64,000 bases of DNA from an uncultured Polaribacter sp. (GCF_947497695.1 NZ_CANMHM010000001.1:496001-560000), one strand, 5' to 3'. Counted from the first letter of the stretch, positions 33,908 to 42,176 are shown. Translations and numbers: made by a program. Notes: a model not told the origin generated them from the letters alone.

Positions 33908-35785
33908 ATGAGTTTATTTTCAACAACATTTGATGTAATTGTAGTAGGAGGAGGTCATGCAGGTAGTGAAGCAGCAGCTGCAGCTGCAAATATGGGTGCA
34001 CATACTTTATTAATTACAATGAATTTGCAAAATATTGCACAAATGAGTTGCAATCCTGCAATGGGAGGAATTGCAAAAGGACAAATATTAAGAGAGATAG
34101 ATGCTTTAGGGGGTTATAGTGGTATTGTTACAGACAAGACTGCTATTCAGTTTAAAATGTTGAACAAATCTAAAGGACCTGCAATGTGGAGTCCAAGAGC
34201 TCAATCTGATAGAATGCAGTTTGCAGAGTGTTGGAGAACTATGTTAGAGCAAACAGTTAATCTAGATTTTTATCAAGATTCTGTAAATGGATTGTTGTTT
34301 GATGAAGATAAAATTATTGGTGTAAAAACTGCCTTAGGTTTAGAGATTAAAGCTAAGACTGTAATTATAACTGCTGGTACTTTTTTAAATGGATTGATTC
34401 ATATTGGTGATAAAAGTTTTGGTGGAGGTAGAGCAGGTGAAGGTGCTTCTACAGGAATCACAGAAGATTTGGTTGCCAAAGGTTTCGAAGCTGGAAGAAT
34501 GAAAACAGGAACTCCTCCAAGAGTGGATGGACGTTCTTTAGATTATTCTAAAATGATTGAACAACCTGGTGATGAAATTACAGAAAAGTTTTCTTATTTA
34601 CCAACAACTAAACCACTTCAAAAACAACGTTCTTGTTGGCTCACTTACACCAATTTAGAAGTGCATGATTTACTAAGAGAAGGTTTTGATAGATCGCCAA
34701 TGTTTAATGGTAGAATACAATCTACTGGGCCAAGATACTGTCCTTCTATTGAAGATAAGATAGATCGTTTTGCAACCAAAGATAGACATCAAATGTTTAT
34801 TGAACCAGAAGGTTGGACTACCTGTGAAATGTATGTAAATGGATTTTCTACTTCTTTGCCAGAAGATATTCAAGACAAAGCGATACGTTCTGTAGCTGGT
34901 TTTGAAAACGTAAAGTTTTTAAGATACGGGTATGCAATTGAATATGATTTCTTTCAGCCAACTCAATTAAAACACTCTTTAGAAACCAAGTTAATTGATG
35001 GTTTGTTTTTTGCAGGTCAAATCAATGGTACAACAGGTTATGAAGAAGCAGCTGCACAAGGTTTAATGGCTGGTGTAAATGCAGCCTTAAAAGTGCAAGG
35101 TAAAGAGCCATTTATCTTAAAAAGAAATGAAGCTTATATTGGCGTTTTGGTTGATGATTTAATTACAAAAGGTACAGAAGAACCTTATAGAATGTTTACT
35201 TCAAGAGCAGAATATAGAACTTTATTAAGACAAGATAATGCAGATTTAAGATTAACTCCTATTGGTTTTAAGCTTGGCTTGGCTTCTCAAGAAAGATTAG
35301 ATAGAGTTTTAGAGAAGCAAAGAAAAGCAGATTTGTTAATTGCTTTTCTACAAAAAACAAGTGTAAAGCAAGAAGAGATGAATCCTATTTTAGAAGCTAA
35401 AGGATTGGCTTTAATTAATCAATCTATGAAGCTTTATAAAATTGCTGCAAGACCTCAATTAGACTTTTCTGATTTCAAAAATGTCACAAAACTAAATACG
35501 TTTTTAGAAGATAATCAAATCGATAAAGAAGTAATTGAACAAGCAGTGATTCATTTAAAATATGCTGGCTATATTGAAAAAGAAAAGAACAATGCTGATA
35601 AATTAAATAGACTTGAGAATGTATCTATTCCTTCTAAATTCGATTATCAAAAGGTTAAATCTTTATCTTTTGAAGCAAGGGAAAAGTTGACAAAAATACA
35701 ACCAACTTCAATTTCTCAAGCAAGTAGAATTAGTGGAGTTTCCCCAAGTGATATTTCTGTTTTATTAGTTTACATGGGTAGATAG
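33908..35785 (+). CDS. mnmG: tRNA uridine-5-carboxymethylaminomethyl modification enzyme MnmG (GidA)
   Basis: The 625-residue FAD enzyme modifies U34 of certain tRNAs together with MnmE. The dinucleotide-binding loop VVGGGHAGSEAA is at the start. SCNPAMGGIAKG, PRYCPSIEDKI, and GQINGTTGYEEAAAQGL follow, and the C-terminal helical domain ends ISVLLVYMGR. The length and motifs are those of a standard MnmG. In many bacteria mnmG lies close to the replication origin with parAB; here it is bracketed by parS-like sites, which is consistent with such a location. Confidence 0.98.
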   Translation: MSLFSTTFDVIVVGGGHAGSEAAAAAANMGAHTLLITMNLQNIAQMSCNPAMGGIAKGQILREIDALGGYSGIVTDKTAIQFKMLNKSKGPAMWSPRAQSDRMQFAECWRTMLEQTVNLDFYQDSVNGLLFDEDKIIGVKTALGLEIKAKTVIITAGTFLNGLIHIGDKSFGGGRAGEGASTGITEDLVAKGFEAGRMKTGTPPRVDGRSLDYSKMIEQPGDEITEKFSYLPTTKPLQKQRSCWLTYTNLEVHDLLREGFDRSPMFNGRIQSTGPRYCPSIEDKIDRFATKDRHQMFIEPEGWTTCEMYVNGFSTSLPEDIQDKAIRSVAGFENVKFLRYGYAIEYDFFQPTQLKHSLETKLIDGLFFAGQINGTTGYEEAAAQGLMAGVNAALKVQGKEPFILKRNEAYIGVLVDDLITKGTEEPYRMFTSRAEYRTLLRQDNADLRLTPIGFKLGLASQERLDRVLEKQRKADLLIAFLQKTSVKQEEMNPILEAKGLALINQSMKLYKIAARPQLDFSDFKNVTKLNTFLEDNQIDKEVIEQAVIHLKYAGYIEKEKNNADKLNRLENVSIPSKFDYQKVKSLSFEAREKLTKIQPTSISQASRISGVSPSDISVLLVYMGR

Positions 35786-35804
35786 TTTTTGATGTTTTAT
35801 GTTT

Positions 35805-35820
35805 TGTTCCACGAGGAACA
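35805..35820. promoter_or_regulatory. parS-like site 2 (downstream of mnmG)
   Basis: TGTTCCACGAGGAACA has perfect TGTTCC/GGAACA arms and the parS length of 16. Only the central T of CACGTG is changed to A. It begins 20 bases after the mnmG stop. Confidence 0.6.
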
Positions 35821-35882
35821 ATTGAATATTTTCACTAATTTTTATTGTTTCCTTTTTTAAAATAATCTTAAAAATAACAAAG

Positions 35883-35898
35883 TGTTCCACGAGGAACA
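35883..35898. promoter_or_regulatory. parS-like site 3 (before the methyltransferase)
   Basis: It is identical to site 2 over 16 bases and the following ATT, 78 bases further on and 11 bases before the methyltransferase start codon. Conservation of this exact variant twice argues for a bound site rather than chance. Confidence 0.6.
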
Positions 35899-35909
35899 AT
35901 TCAATTTAA

Positions 35910-36767
35910 ATGAAAAAAGAAATAGATTTTTATCATAATTTAGAACCCTTTTTAAGCTGTAAAGATTATACAGTTTCGAATGAAGATTATAAAGTAATGA
36001 TCAACAAAGAATATGATATGTTGGTTACAAATCCTATTCCTAAAAATTTAGCAGATTATTACAAAAGCGAAAATTATATTTCTCATACAGATTCTAAAAA
36101 ATCACTGATTGATAAAATTTATCAATCAGTAAAAAGTATTACTTTAAAAAGAAAATTAAAACTGATTGATTCTTTTGAAACTATTTCAAAAAACATTTTA
36201 GATGTTGGAGCAGGAACAGGAGATTTTTTAAAAGTATGTCAAAATAATTCTTGGAAAGTTTTTGGCATCGAACCAAGTTTAGATGCAAGAAATATAGCCA
36301 AAGAAAAAGGGGTAATTTTACAAGAAGAATTAAATAACTTTAAGAATATTAAATTTGATGTAATTACTCTTTGGCATGTTTTAGAACATGTAGAAAATTT
36401 ACAAGAATATATTTCTACGTTAAAAAGTCTACTTAGTGAAAAAGGTAAATTAATTATTGCAGTGCCAAATTATAAAAGTTACGACGCAAATTATTACAAA
36501 CAGTTTTGGGCTGCTTTTGATGTGCCAAGACATTTATGGCATTTTTCTCAAACATCAATTTCTAAATTATTTTCTGAAGAAAAAATGATTGTTGAAAAAA
36601 CCATTCCAATGAAATTTGATGCCTATTATGTTGCTCTTTTAAGTGAAAAATATAAAACTAGAAAAATGAATCCTATCAAGGCTTTTTATAGAGGTTTTGT
36701 ATCAAACTTAAAAGCAAGAAGCAGTTCTGAGTATTCTTCTTTAATTTACGTATTAAAAAAGGACTAA
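35910..36767 (+). CDS. Class I SAM-dependent methyltransferase
   Basis: The 285-residue protein has the Rossmann methyltransferase core: motif I DVGAGTGDFLKVC (about 94), an acidic loop (FGIEPSLDARN), and WHVLEHVENL after strand 4, as in the Methyltransf_23/UbiG-like group. The N-terminal 80 residues and the C-terminal region (DVPRHLWHFSQTSI) are those of methyltransferases found in surface polysaccharide or lipid loci. The substrate is unknown. It follows mnmG across a parS-like pair, so it may be read from its own promoter. A 19-bp hairpin ends it. Confidence 0.88.
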   Translation: MKKEIDFYHNLEPFLSCKDYTVSNEDYKVMINKEYDMLVTNPIPKNLADYYKSENYISHTDSKKSLIDKIYQSVKSITLKRKLKLIDSFETISKNILDVGAGTGDFLKVCQNNSWKVFGIEPSLDARNIAKEKGVILQEELNNFKNIKFDVITLWHVLEHVENLQEYISTLKSLLSEKGKLIIAVPNYKSYDANYYKQFWAAFDVPRHLWHFSQTSISKLFSEEKMIVEKTIPMKFDAYYVALLSEKYKTRKMNPIKAFYRGFVSNLKARSSSEYSSLIYVLKKD

Positions 36768-36830
36768 AATCGATTTTAAAACATGTTATTTTTACTTATG
36801 GCTATTAAATAGTTAAGTTGTTTACAAAAA

Positions 36831-36872
36831 TTTAAAAAGCTCTTAAAACGTCTGTTTTAAGAGCTTTTTAAA
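36831..36872. terminator. Bidirectional intrinsic terminator
   Basis: A perfect 19-bp stem (core AAAAAGCTCTTAAAAC) has a 4-base loop GTCT and lies between the convergent methyltransferase and DoxX-like genes. Confidence 0.9.
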
Positions 36873-36909
36873 TAAATATTCCTTATTATTTATTTTAAAT
36901 GTATCAATT

Positions 36910-37308
36910 TTAGCTATTTAATAAATAAACGCCACAAATTGTAATAATAAAATAGACACCTAAAGACATCGCTCCTGCATAATCTTTTGCCAAACGTTGC
37001 CCTATAAGCATAAAAATTATTGACATCGCAGAAAGCGTTATTCCTAATAATGCAATTTCTTTTATTGTTGATGTGTATAATTGATACACACCAACCATCA
37101 TTAAAACACTGGCAACTATTTCTAGTATAAAAAGAATTCCTAATAAAAACGGAACACAACTCTTTAACGGCGAATTCTTAAAATGTATCTTTATATAAGA
37201 TACACTTCCTTTCCAATCGCTTATTTTTTCATAAGCAGAAATTACATAGGTAACTATTAAAAAAAGTAAAATTAATATTTCTGTAGGGTAGTTAGAGAGT
37301 AGTTTCAT
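36910..37308 (-). CDS. DoxX-like four-span membrane protein
   Basis: The 132-residue protein has four hydrophobic spans (about 8-24, 46-70, 78-100, 112-130), with a small conserved N-terminal part (TYVISAYEKISDWKGSV) that matches DoxX-family proteins of Bacteroidota. Members are linked to redox or stress at the membrane, without a defined reaction. It is encoded 3 bases after the LEA-like gene on the same strand, so the two are probably co-expressed. Confidence 0.72.
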   Translation of the reverse strand: MKLLSNYPTEILILLFLIVTYVISAYEKISDWKGSVSYIKIHFKNSPLKSCVPFLLGILFILEIVASVLMMVGVYQLYTSTIKEIALLGITLSAMSIIFMLIGQRLAKDYAGAMSLGVYFIITICGVYLLNS

Positions 37309-37311
37309 CTC

Positions 37312-37758
37312 TTATTTACCAAATAAACGTTGAAAAAAGTTTTTCGACTTTTCTTTAATCTCCTTAATTTCTTCTTTTGCATCTTCAGCAAAATCAGCCA
37401 AATGCTCAGCTGCTTCTCCTACCAATTCAGATCCTTTTTCTGTAATGTCTTCTAAAGTTTCTTTCGCATCTTCTGTAAATTCTGCTGCCTTTTCTTTTGC
37501 AACTTCTGTATATTCCCCTGCTTTTTGTTTTACTTTTTCAATGTTTTCATCAGAGATTACCTCATTTACTTTTTCTTTAGCATTCTCTAAAACCTCTTTA
37601 GCATCGCCTACAAATTCAGCCGCTTTTTCTTTGGCTACATTTGCATACTCATTGGCTTTTTCGGTTACATTATCTAAAGTTTCTTTAGCTTCATTGGCAA
37701 CAGAATTGGCTGTTTTTTTAAGGTTATTTTCTGGATTTTCATTTTTAATTTCAGACAT
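37312..37758 (-). CDS. LEA-like/apolipoprotein-like amphipathic helical protein
   Basis: The 148-residue protein is almost entirely charged helix rich in Ala, Glu and Lys, with an 11-residue style periodicity (EKAAEF, DAKE, NVTEKANEY). Two blocks are near copies: VAKEKAAEFVGDAKEVLENA at about 42 and VAKEKAAEFTEDAKETLEDI at about 88. It ends NFFQRLFGK. Such proteins resemble group 3 LEA proteins and the YtxH type, which protect membranes and proteins on desiccation, cold or salt stress. No signal peptide. It is co-oriented with the DoxX-like gene. Confidence 0.72.
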   Translation of the reverse strand: MSEIKNENPENNLKKTANSVANEAKETLDNVTEKANEYANVAKEKAAEFVGDAKEVLENAKEKVNEVISDENIEKVKQKAGEYTEVAKEKAAEFTEDAKETLEDITEKGSELVGEAAEHLADFAEDAKEEIKEIKEKSKNFFQRLFGK

Positions 37759-37830
37759 AATGTATTGGTTTTAAGTTATTTGTGTAAATTTAAATAATTT
37801 TTACAAAATAAGTGATTTATAAAGAGCTTT

Positions 37831-38289
37831 TTATTTTTTTTGGATATTCATTTCATATACATCTATCCATTCTTTAACAGATAATTTTTTACATAATTGC
37901 CCAATTAAATCAAAAGGAATTTCTTCTATTTTTTTAAAACGGATGCAACTTTTTCCCATGTCTAATTTACGAGAACAATGTTTTGGATATTCTTTTACAA
38001 ACCAATTATATATATCTGGAATGGCATAAATGCCCATATGATATAAATTTATAGAATTTTTCTGAGATGCAAAACTCATAAAAGGCAAAGGTTCTTTTGT
38101 ATTGCAATGATATCCATTTGGGTAAATTGAATGTGGTACATAATAGGCAATCATGTTGTATTGCATACCTTCTTTAAAACCATCTGGTAAGTTTTCTTTA
38201 ATAGTTTTACGTAGTTTTTCTAAAGCTTCCTTTCGTTCATCTGGAACTTGATGTATATAATCTTCTGGAGAAGAAGCTTTGTATTGCAT
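37831..38289 (-). CDS. DUF1801-family protein
   Basis: From the ATG at 38289 the product has 152 residues (MQYKASSPEDYI); a 17-codon extension upstream is possible but not typical. The segments PDERKEALEKLRKTIKEN, INLYHMGIYA and GKSCIRFKKIEEIPFDLI are DUF1801/YdhG features. The fold resembles a small alpha/beta protein related to metal- or acyl-handling YdhG proteins. The function is unknown. The gene stands alone beside an intergenic repeat. Confidence 0.85.
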   Translation of the reverse strand: MQYKASSPEDYIHQVPDERKEALEKLRKTIKENLPDGFKEGMQYNMIAYYVPHSIYPNGYHCNTKEPLPFMSFASQKNSINLYHMGIYAIPDIYNWFVKEYPKHCSRKLDMGKSCIRFKKIEEIPFDLIGQLCKKLSVKEWIDVYEMNIQKK

Positions 38290-38334
38290 AATTTTAATAG
38301 TAAAACAATTTAGTTTATAAATTAATAAAAATTC

Positions 38335-38414
38335 CCACACAGTTTGTCATTCTGAAAGAATCTTTTACGGTTTGTTCATTATTATGTGAGACTCTTTACA
38401 GGGTGACAAAAGTT
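38335..38414. repeat. Imperfect-palindrome intergenic repeat (copy B)
   Basis: The left half ACACAGTTTGTCATTCTGAA (38337 on) and the right half (ending TGACAAAAGTT at 38414), read as its complement, match as AACTTTTGTCACCCTGTAAA. The element fills the gap between the DUF1801 gene and the dehydrogenase gene and reaches the last codon of the latter. Confidence 0.6.
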
Positions 38415-39369
38415 ATGAAAACCTCGCTTTGATTTTATCTACAATAGTTTGTGCTAATCTCTCTTTACTTTCAACAGTCCAACCAGCAACATGAGGAGAT
38501 AATAAAACGTTTTCTGCATTGATTAAATATTGAAAAGCTTCTGGTGCTTCGTCATCGCTCAGCATTCCATTTTTTTTGAATAAATTTTCAAAAGAGGTTT
38601 TTTCATATTCTAAAACATCCAATCCTGCACCTAAAATTTTACCAGATTTTAATGCAGCAACCAAATCTTTGGTTACAACAGATTTTCCACGAGCAGTATT
38701 TATCAACCAAAAAGGCTTTTTAAATCCATTTATAAATTCTGAATTTACCATATTTTGAGTCAATTCAGTTTGAGGTGTATGCAGACTTAAAACATCACTT
38801 TTTGCTTGTAATTCTGCCAAAGAAACCTGTTTACAATTTTTATCGCCTACATTTTTTTTGAGATCATAACAAAGTACATCTACATCAAAACCACGTAATT
38901 TTTTTGCGAAAGATTTTCCCATGTTTCCATAGCCAATTAAACCAACAGTTCTGCCATCTAATTCAATTCCGCGGTTTTCTTCACGCAACCATTTTCCGTT
39001 TCTTACTTCTTTATCAGCCTTATTCAATTTGTTAAATAGCGATAAAAGCATTCCTAAGCTATGTTCTCCAACTGCGTTTCTATTGCCTTCAGGAGCAGCA
39101 ATTAATGCAATTTGGTTGCTTTCTGCATAATCACAATCAATATTTTCTAAACCAGCACCAACTCTACCAATAAATTTTAGGTTGGTTGCTTTATCTAAGA
39201 ATTTTTTATCAATAGAAAACCTGCTTCTAATAATAAAACCATCGTATAAATGGATTTTAGCTTCAATTTCTTGCTTTGAAGAAGTATAATCTTCATCATT
39301 TGTAAAACCTAAATCGGTTAGTTGGTTTATTAAAATTGAGTGATTTGAATCTAGGTGTAGGATTTTCAA
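38413..39369 (-). CDS. D-isomer-specific 2-hydroxyacid dehydrogenase (phosphoglycerate dehydrogenase-like)
   Basis: The 318-residue NAD-dependent enzyme has the Rossmann motif GLIGYGNMGKSFAKKLRGF, the conserved Arg in INTARGKSV, and the acid/His pair region ending LSPHVAGWTVES. It lacks an ACT regulatory domain, unlike many SerA proteins, so either a short SerA or another hydroxyacid dehydrogenase is possible. It would act in the cytosol. The gene lies next to the four-helix-bundle cassette; serC is not in view. Confidence 0.88.
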   Translation of the reverse strand: MKILHLDSNHSILINQLTDLGFTNDEDYTSSKQEIEAKIHLYDGFIIRSRFSIDKKFLDKATNLKFIGRVGAGLENIDCDYAESNQIALIAAPEGNRNAVGEHSLGMLLSLFNKLNKADKEVRNGKWLREENRGIELDGRTVGLIGYGNMGKSFAKKLRGFDVDVLCYDLKKNVGDKNCKQVSLAELQAKSDVLSLHTPQTELTQNMVNSEFINGFKKPFWLINTARGKSVVTKDLVAALKSGKILGAGLDVLEYEKTSFENLFKKNGMLSDDEAPEAFQYLINAENVLLSPHVAGWTVESKERLAQTIVDKIKARFS

Positions 39370-39379
39370 AATTAGATTG

Positions 39380-39867
39380 TTGGATTTTTAGATGGTTAGA
39401 TTTTTAGAGTGGAAATAAACTTAGACATCATTTTTATAATTTGGTCTAAAATATTTTGAAGATTTTCTAATTGTTTTTGCTGGATAAAACCTAAATCAAA
39501 AGAAATTAAAAGTTGAGTTTCAATTTCATAGGAAGAACCTAGAGAAATAGTAAGAAATCTTGCGAAGTCTTTGTTAGATTTTCTTGATGCACCTTCTGCA
39601 ATATTAGAAGGAATAGAAACAGAAGCTCTTCTTAGTTGAGAAACTAATCCAAATTTTTCTGAATCAGGAAAACTATTTGTAATCTGATAAATATCCTTAC
39701 AAAAAGTTCTACTTAACTGCCAAAATTTTAAATCTTTATAGCGATGCATATTTTAGATATTTAGATTTCTGGTATGTTAGATTTTTAGAATATAAAGATT
39801 GTATTATTAGAAGTATTAAATAAAAATTTTTTCACAAAGAGAGAAATCTAACAGTCTAAATATCCAA
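39380..39867. mobile_element. Putative cassette with 26-bp terminal inverted repeats carrying a four-helix-bundle gene
   Basis: The left end (39380-39405, starting TTGGATTTTTAGATGGTTAG) and the complement of the right end (39842-39867, starting TTGGATATTTAGACTGTTAG) agree at 22 of 26 positions. The 14-mer GTTAGATTTTTAGA is also repeated directly at 39395-39408 and 39776-39789. The unit holds exactly one gene. Similar genes are scattered through Bacteroidota genomes, so a small mobile cassette is plausible; no transposase is encoded. Confidence 0.5.
39396..39749 (-). CDS. Four-helix bundle protein (23S rRNA-intervening-sequence/Avd-like family)
   Basis: The 117-residue protein has the family pattern FKDL.FWQ-like start (YKDLKFWQLSRTFCKDIY), FGLVSQLRRASVSIPSNIAEG and SLGSSYEIETQLLIS. 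The RRASVSIPSNIAEG block is diagnostic. Relatives are encoded in rRNA intervening sequences and as the Avd accessory protein of diversity-generating retroelements, where the basic bundle binds nucleic acid. Here it is not in an rRNA and no reverse transcriptase is near. It lies within repeats of its own. Confidence 0.92.
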   Translation of the reverse strand: MHRYKDLKFWQLSRTFCKDIYQITNSFPDSEKFGLVSQLRRASVSIPSNIAEGASRKSNKDFARFLTISLGSSYEIETQLLISFDLGFIQQKQLENLQNILDQIIKMMSKFISTLKI

Positions 39868-39877
39868 GAATCTATAA

Positions 39878-40696
39878 TTAATACTGCTCCTTTTCATTAG
39901 GGAAATCGCCACTTTTTACATCCTCAATATAGCTTTCAAAAGCACCAGTCATATCTTTAAATAAATCTAAATATCTACGTAAAAAACGTGGGTGGAATTC
40001 ATGTGTCATTCCAATCATATCATGAGTTACTAACACTTGTCCATCAACGCCATTTCCTGCTCCAATACCAATTACAGGAATTGAAATAGCTTCTGCAACT
40101 TCTTGGGCTAATTTTGCAGGTACTTTTTCTAAAACAATGGCAAAACATCCTAATCTTTCTAACATCAAAGCATCTTCCATTAATTTTTCTGCTTCTTCTT
40201 CTTCTTTTGCTCTAACAGTATAGGTACCAAACTTATAAATAGATTGTGGTGTTAAACCCAAATGACCCATAACAGGAATTCCTGCATTTAAAATTCTTTT
40301 TATAGATTCCTTTATTTCTTTACCACCTTCTAATTTTATAGAATGCCCACCAGATTCTTTCATAATTCTAATGGCAGAACGCAACGCTTCTTTTGGGTCT
40401 GATTGATAACTACCAAAAGGTAAATCTACCACCACCAAACACCTGTCTATTGCTCTAACTACAGAACTTGCATGGTAAATCATTTGATCTAGTGTAATTG
40501 GCAACGTAGTTTCATGACCCGCCATAACATTAGAGGCAGAATCGCCTACTAAAAGTACATCAATACCAGCACCGTCTAAAATTTTTGCCATGGTAAAATC
40601 ATAGGCAGTTAACATAGAGATTTTTTCTCCATTTTTTTTCATATCTACCAAAGATTTTACGGTAACTTTTTTATATGCTTTCTTTACTACTGACAT
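39878..40696 (-). CDS. panB: 3-methyl-2-oxobutanoate hydroxymethyltransferase
   Basis: The 272-residue enzyme starts pantothenate (vitamin B5/CoA) synthesis by adding a hydroxymethyl group from methylene-THF to alpha-ketoisovalerate. The motifs [51 protein letters not shown] and [15 protein letters not shown] are typical, with conserved metal and substrate residues in place. It stands alone; panC is not in the window. Confidence 0.97.
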   Translation of the reverse strand: MSVVKKAYKKVTVKSLVDMKKNGEKISMLTAYDFTMAKILDGAGIDVLLVGDSASNVMAGHETTLPITLDQMIYHASSVVRAIDRCLVVVDLPFGSYQSDPKEALRSAIRIMKESGGHSIKLEGGKEIKESIKRILNAGIPVMGHLGLTPQSIYKFGTYTVRAKEEEEAEKLMEDALMLERLGCFAIVLEKVPAKLAQEVAEAISIPVIGIGAGNGVDGQVLVTHDMIGMTHEFHPRFLRRYLDLFKDMTGAFESYIEDVKSGDFPNEKEQY

Positions 40697-40846
40697 ACTT
40701 TTTTGTTTTTTTAGCGATGTAAATGTAAGGAAAAGCTACCACTATTAAAAAGTTAATAATTTAGAGTACTTTAAACGTTCTGCTATTTATTTAGGTGTTA
40801 TTTGAAACAAAGAAATTTGAACTTATTAAAAATTAAAAAATAGCAT

Positions 40847-40854
40847 TATATTTG
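40847..40854 (+). promoter_or_regulatory. -7 element before the ECF sigma gene
   Basis: TATATTTG matches TAnnTTTG and lies 19 bases before the start codon. The nearest TTG is 27 bases upstream, longer than usual. Confidence 0.45.
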
Positions 40855-40873
40855 GTTTTTATTTTTTTGATTT

Positions 40874-41440
40874 ATGGCAGAAGAGCAAATTGTATTAAAT
40901 ACCGATAAATGGATAGATAATTATGCAGATTATATGTTTAATTATGCTGTTGTGCGTGTAAACAATAGTGATTTAGCCAAAGATTTAGTACAAGATACTT
41001 TTTTTGCAGGTTTAAAATCGGCAAAAAACTTTCAAGGAAAATCTACCGAAAGAACTTGGTTAATTTCTATTTTAAAAAGAAAAATTATTGATCATTATAG
41101 AAAAATAAATTCTATTAAAGGACAGGCTGAAGTTAGAATGAATTTTTATAATGATGGAGAAAATGAAGGAAATTGGTTGGAAGAAAGAGTACCACAAAGT
41201 TGGGACAATCAATCTGAAAAAGCCATTGAAAATGAAGAATTAAAAAGCCAGATAGAAACTTGTATAGATGCTTTGCCAGAAAAATATGCAATGGTTTTTA
41301 GAATGAAAACAATTCAAGAATTTGAAACTGAAGAAATTTGTAAGGAATTAGATATTACATCGTCTAATTTATGGGTTATTATTCATAGAGCTAGAACACA
41401 ACTTAGAAAATGTATGGAAGATAACTGGTTTAATATTTAA
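40874..41440 (+). CDS. ECF-type sigma-70 family sigma factor
   Basis: The 188-residue protein has region 2 (FNYAVVRVNNSDLAKDLVQD, TFFAGLKSAKNFQGKSTERTW) and region 4 (LPEKYAMVFRMKTIQEFE, EEICKELDITSSNLWVI), joined by a linker, with no region 1 or 3. It directs RNA polymerase to a small regulon, probably for an envelope or stress response. The next gene (3 bases downstream) encodes a small protein with a zinc anti-sigma motif, so the pair forms a likely sigma/anti-sigma switch. Confidence 0.93.
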   Translation: MAEEQIVLNTDKWIDNYADYMFNYAVVRVNNSDLAKDLVQDTFFAGLKSAKNFQGKSTERTWLISILKRKIIDHYRKINSIKGQAEVRMNFYNDGENEGNWLEERVPQSWDNQSEKAIENEELKSQIETCIDALPEKYAMVFRMKTIQEFETEEICKELDITSSNLWVIIHRARTQLRKCMEDNWFNI

Positions 41441-41443
41441 AAG

Positions 41444-41707
41444 ATGTTTAAAAATTTAAAAATTACTTGTGATCAGGCTACTACTATATGTGATAAAAAT
41501 CAATATGGTGAGGCAACTATAGCAGATAAATTGAAGTTAATGCTTCATTTTTTAAGCTGTAAAATTTGTTCATTATACACAAAACAGAACAACACACTAA
41601 CAAAGATTTATAAAAGCCATTCTAAGAGTTGCAAAAAATCTATACCTTGCTTAAGTGAAGAAGAAAAAATGGCATTTAAAATAAGTTTACAAGAAAAGAA
41701 AGGATAA
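41444..41707 (+). CDS. Small zinc-type anti-sigma factor candidate
   Basis: The 87-residue protein contains His35-x3-Cys39-x2-Cys42 (HFLSCKIC), the core of the zinc-binding anti-sigma (ZAS) motif, in the same position as in zf-HC2 proteins, preceded by an N-terminal Cys pair (Cys9, Cys16). It has no membrane span, so it would be a soluble inhibitor, perhaps thiol-sensitive. It follows the sigma gene by 3 bases and ends at two hairpins. The function is inferred from motif and position. Confidence 0.7.
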   Translation: MFKNLKITCDQATTICDKNQYGEATIADKLKLMLHFLSCKICSLYTKQNNTLTKIYKSHSKSCKKSIPCLSEEEKMAFKISLQEKKG

Positions 41708-41716
41708 AATATTTTC

Positions 41717-41742
41717 GTGATTTTTAGAAAATCACAATTTTT
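41717..41742 (+). terminator. Hairpin after the anti-sigma gene
   Basis: GTGATTTT-TAG-AAAATCAC is an 8-bp perfect stem followed by a T-rich stretch. Confidence 0.55.
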
Positions 41743-41760
41743 GATTTTTTGTTAGATTGA

Positions 41761-41795
41761 AACGGGATTTATAGCAATATAGATTCCGTTTTTTT
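41761..41795 (+). terminator. Intrinsic terminator of the sigma/anti-sigma operon
   Basis: AACGGGATTTATA pairs with TATAGATTCCGTT (two G-T pairs) around a 4-base loop and is followed by a run of T. It adjoins the intergenic repeat copy C. Confidence 0.75.
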
Positions 41796-41946
41796 ACACA
41801 GTTTTGTCATTGTGAGAAACAAAGCAATCTCTATTTTTTTATCTAGATAAATTTGTTGTTTTGACGTAGGATAAATTACCAAAAGCTGCTCATTTTTGTG
41901 GTCTCACTATCATGTGACTTCTCATTATATTCCAAGTGACAAAGTT
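41796..41946. repeat. Imperfect-palindrome intergenic repeat (copy C, long form)
   Basis: It begins ACACAGTTTTGTCATTGTGA and ends CAAGTGACAAAG, whose complement CTTTGTCACTTG matches the opening. At 151 bases this is the longest copy and contains extra inner inverted segments. It occupies most of the 469-base gap 41708-42176, which holds no gene. Confidence 0.6.
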
Positions 41947-42090
41947 ATTTAACGGATACTTTTGTAATTTTAAATAGAAAGTTGTCGATACAAAATTTCT
42001 GAAAAATAAATCTTATTCAAACTGACAGCAAAGTATTATTAGTTTCTTATTCCATAATTTTACACTGAGTGATTTTGCATTTTCGCAAAA

Positions 42091-42118
42091 TTGTATCGAG
42101 ATGTTTTTTGTACTTTTG
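42091..42118 (+). promoter_or_regulatory. Promoter of the O-methyltransferase gene (TTG-N17-TACTTTTG)
   Basis: TTG at 42091-42093 and TACTTTTG at 42111-42118 are 17 bases apart, matching the Bacteroidota promoter. The start codon lies 58 bases downstream. Confidence 0.6.
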
Positions 42119-42176
42119 ATGAACTCACTGTAAGGTTTTAAAAAACTTTTAGGCATAAATATTAATACAATTAAAC

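Noticed and set aside
37445..37774. 109-codon open frame on the plus strand
   Set aside because: Antisense to the repetitive LEA-like gene; the Ser/Phe/Ala repeats mirror its Glu/Lys/Ala codons.
39370..39872. Diversity-generating retroelement (because of the Avd-like protein)
   Set aside because: No reverse transcriptase, template repeat or variable repeat pair was seen around the gene.
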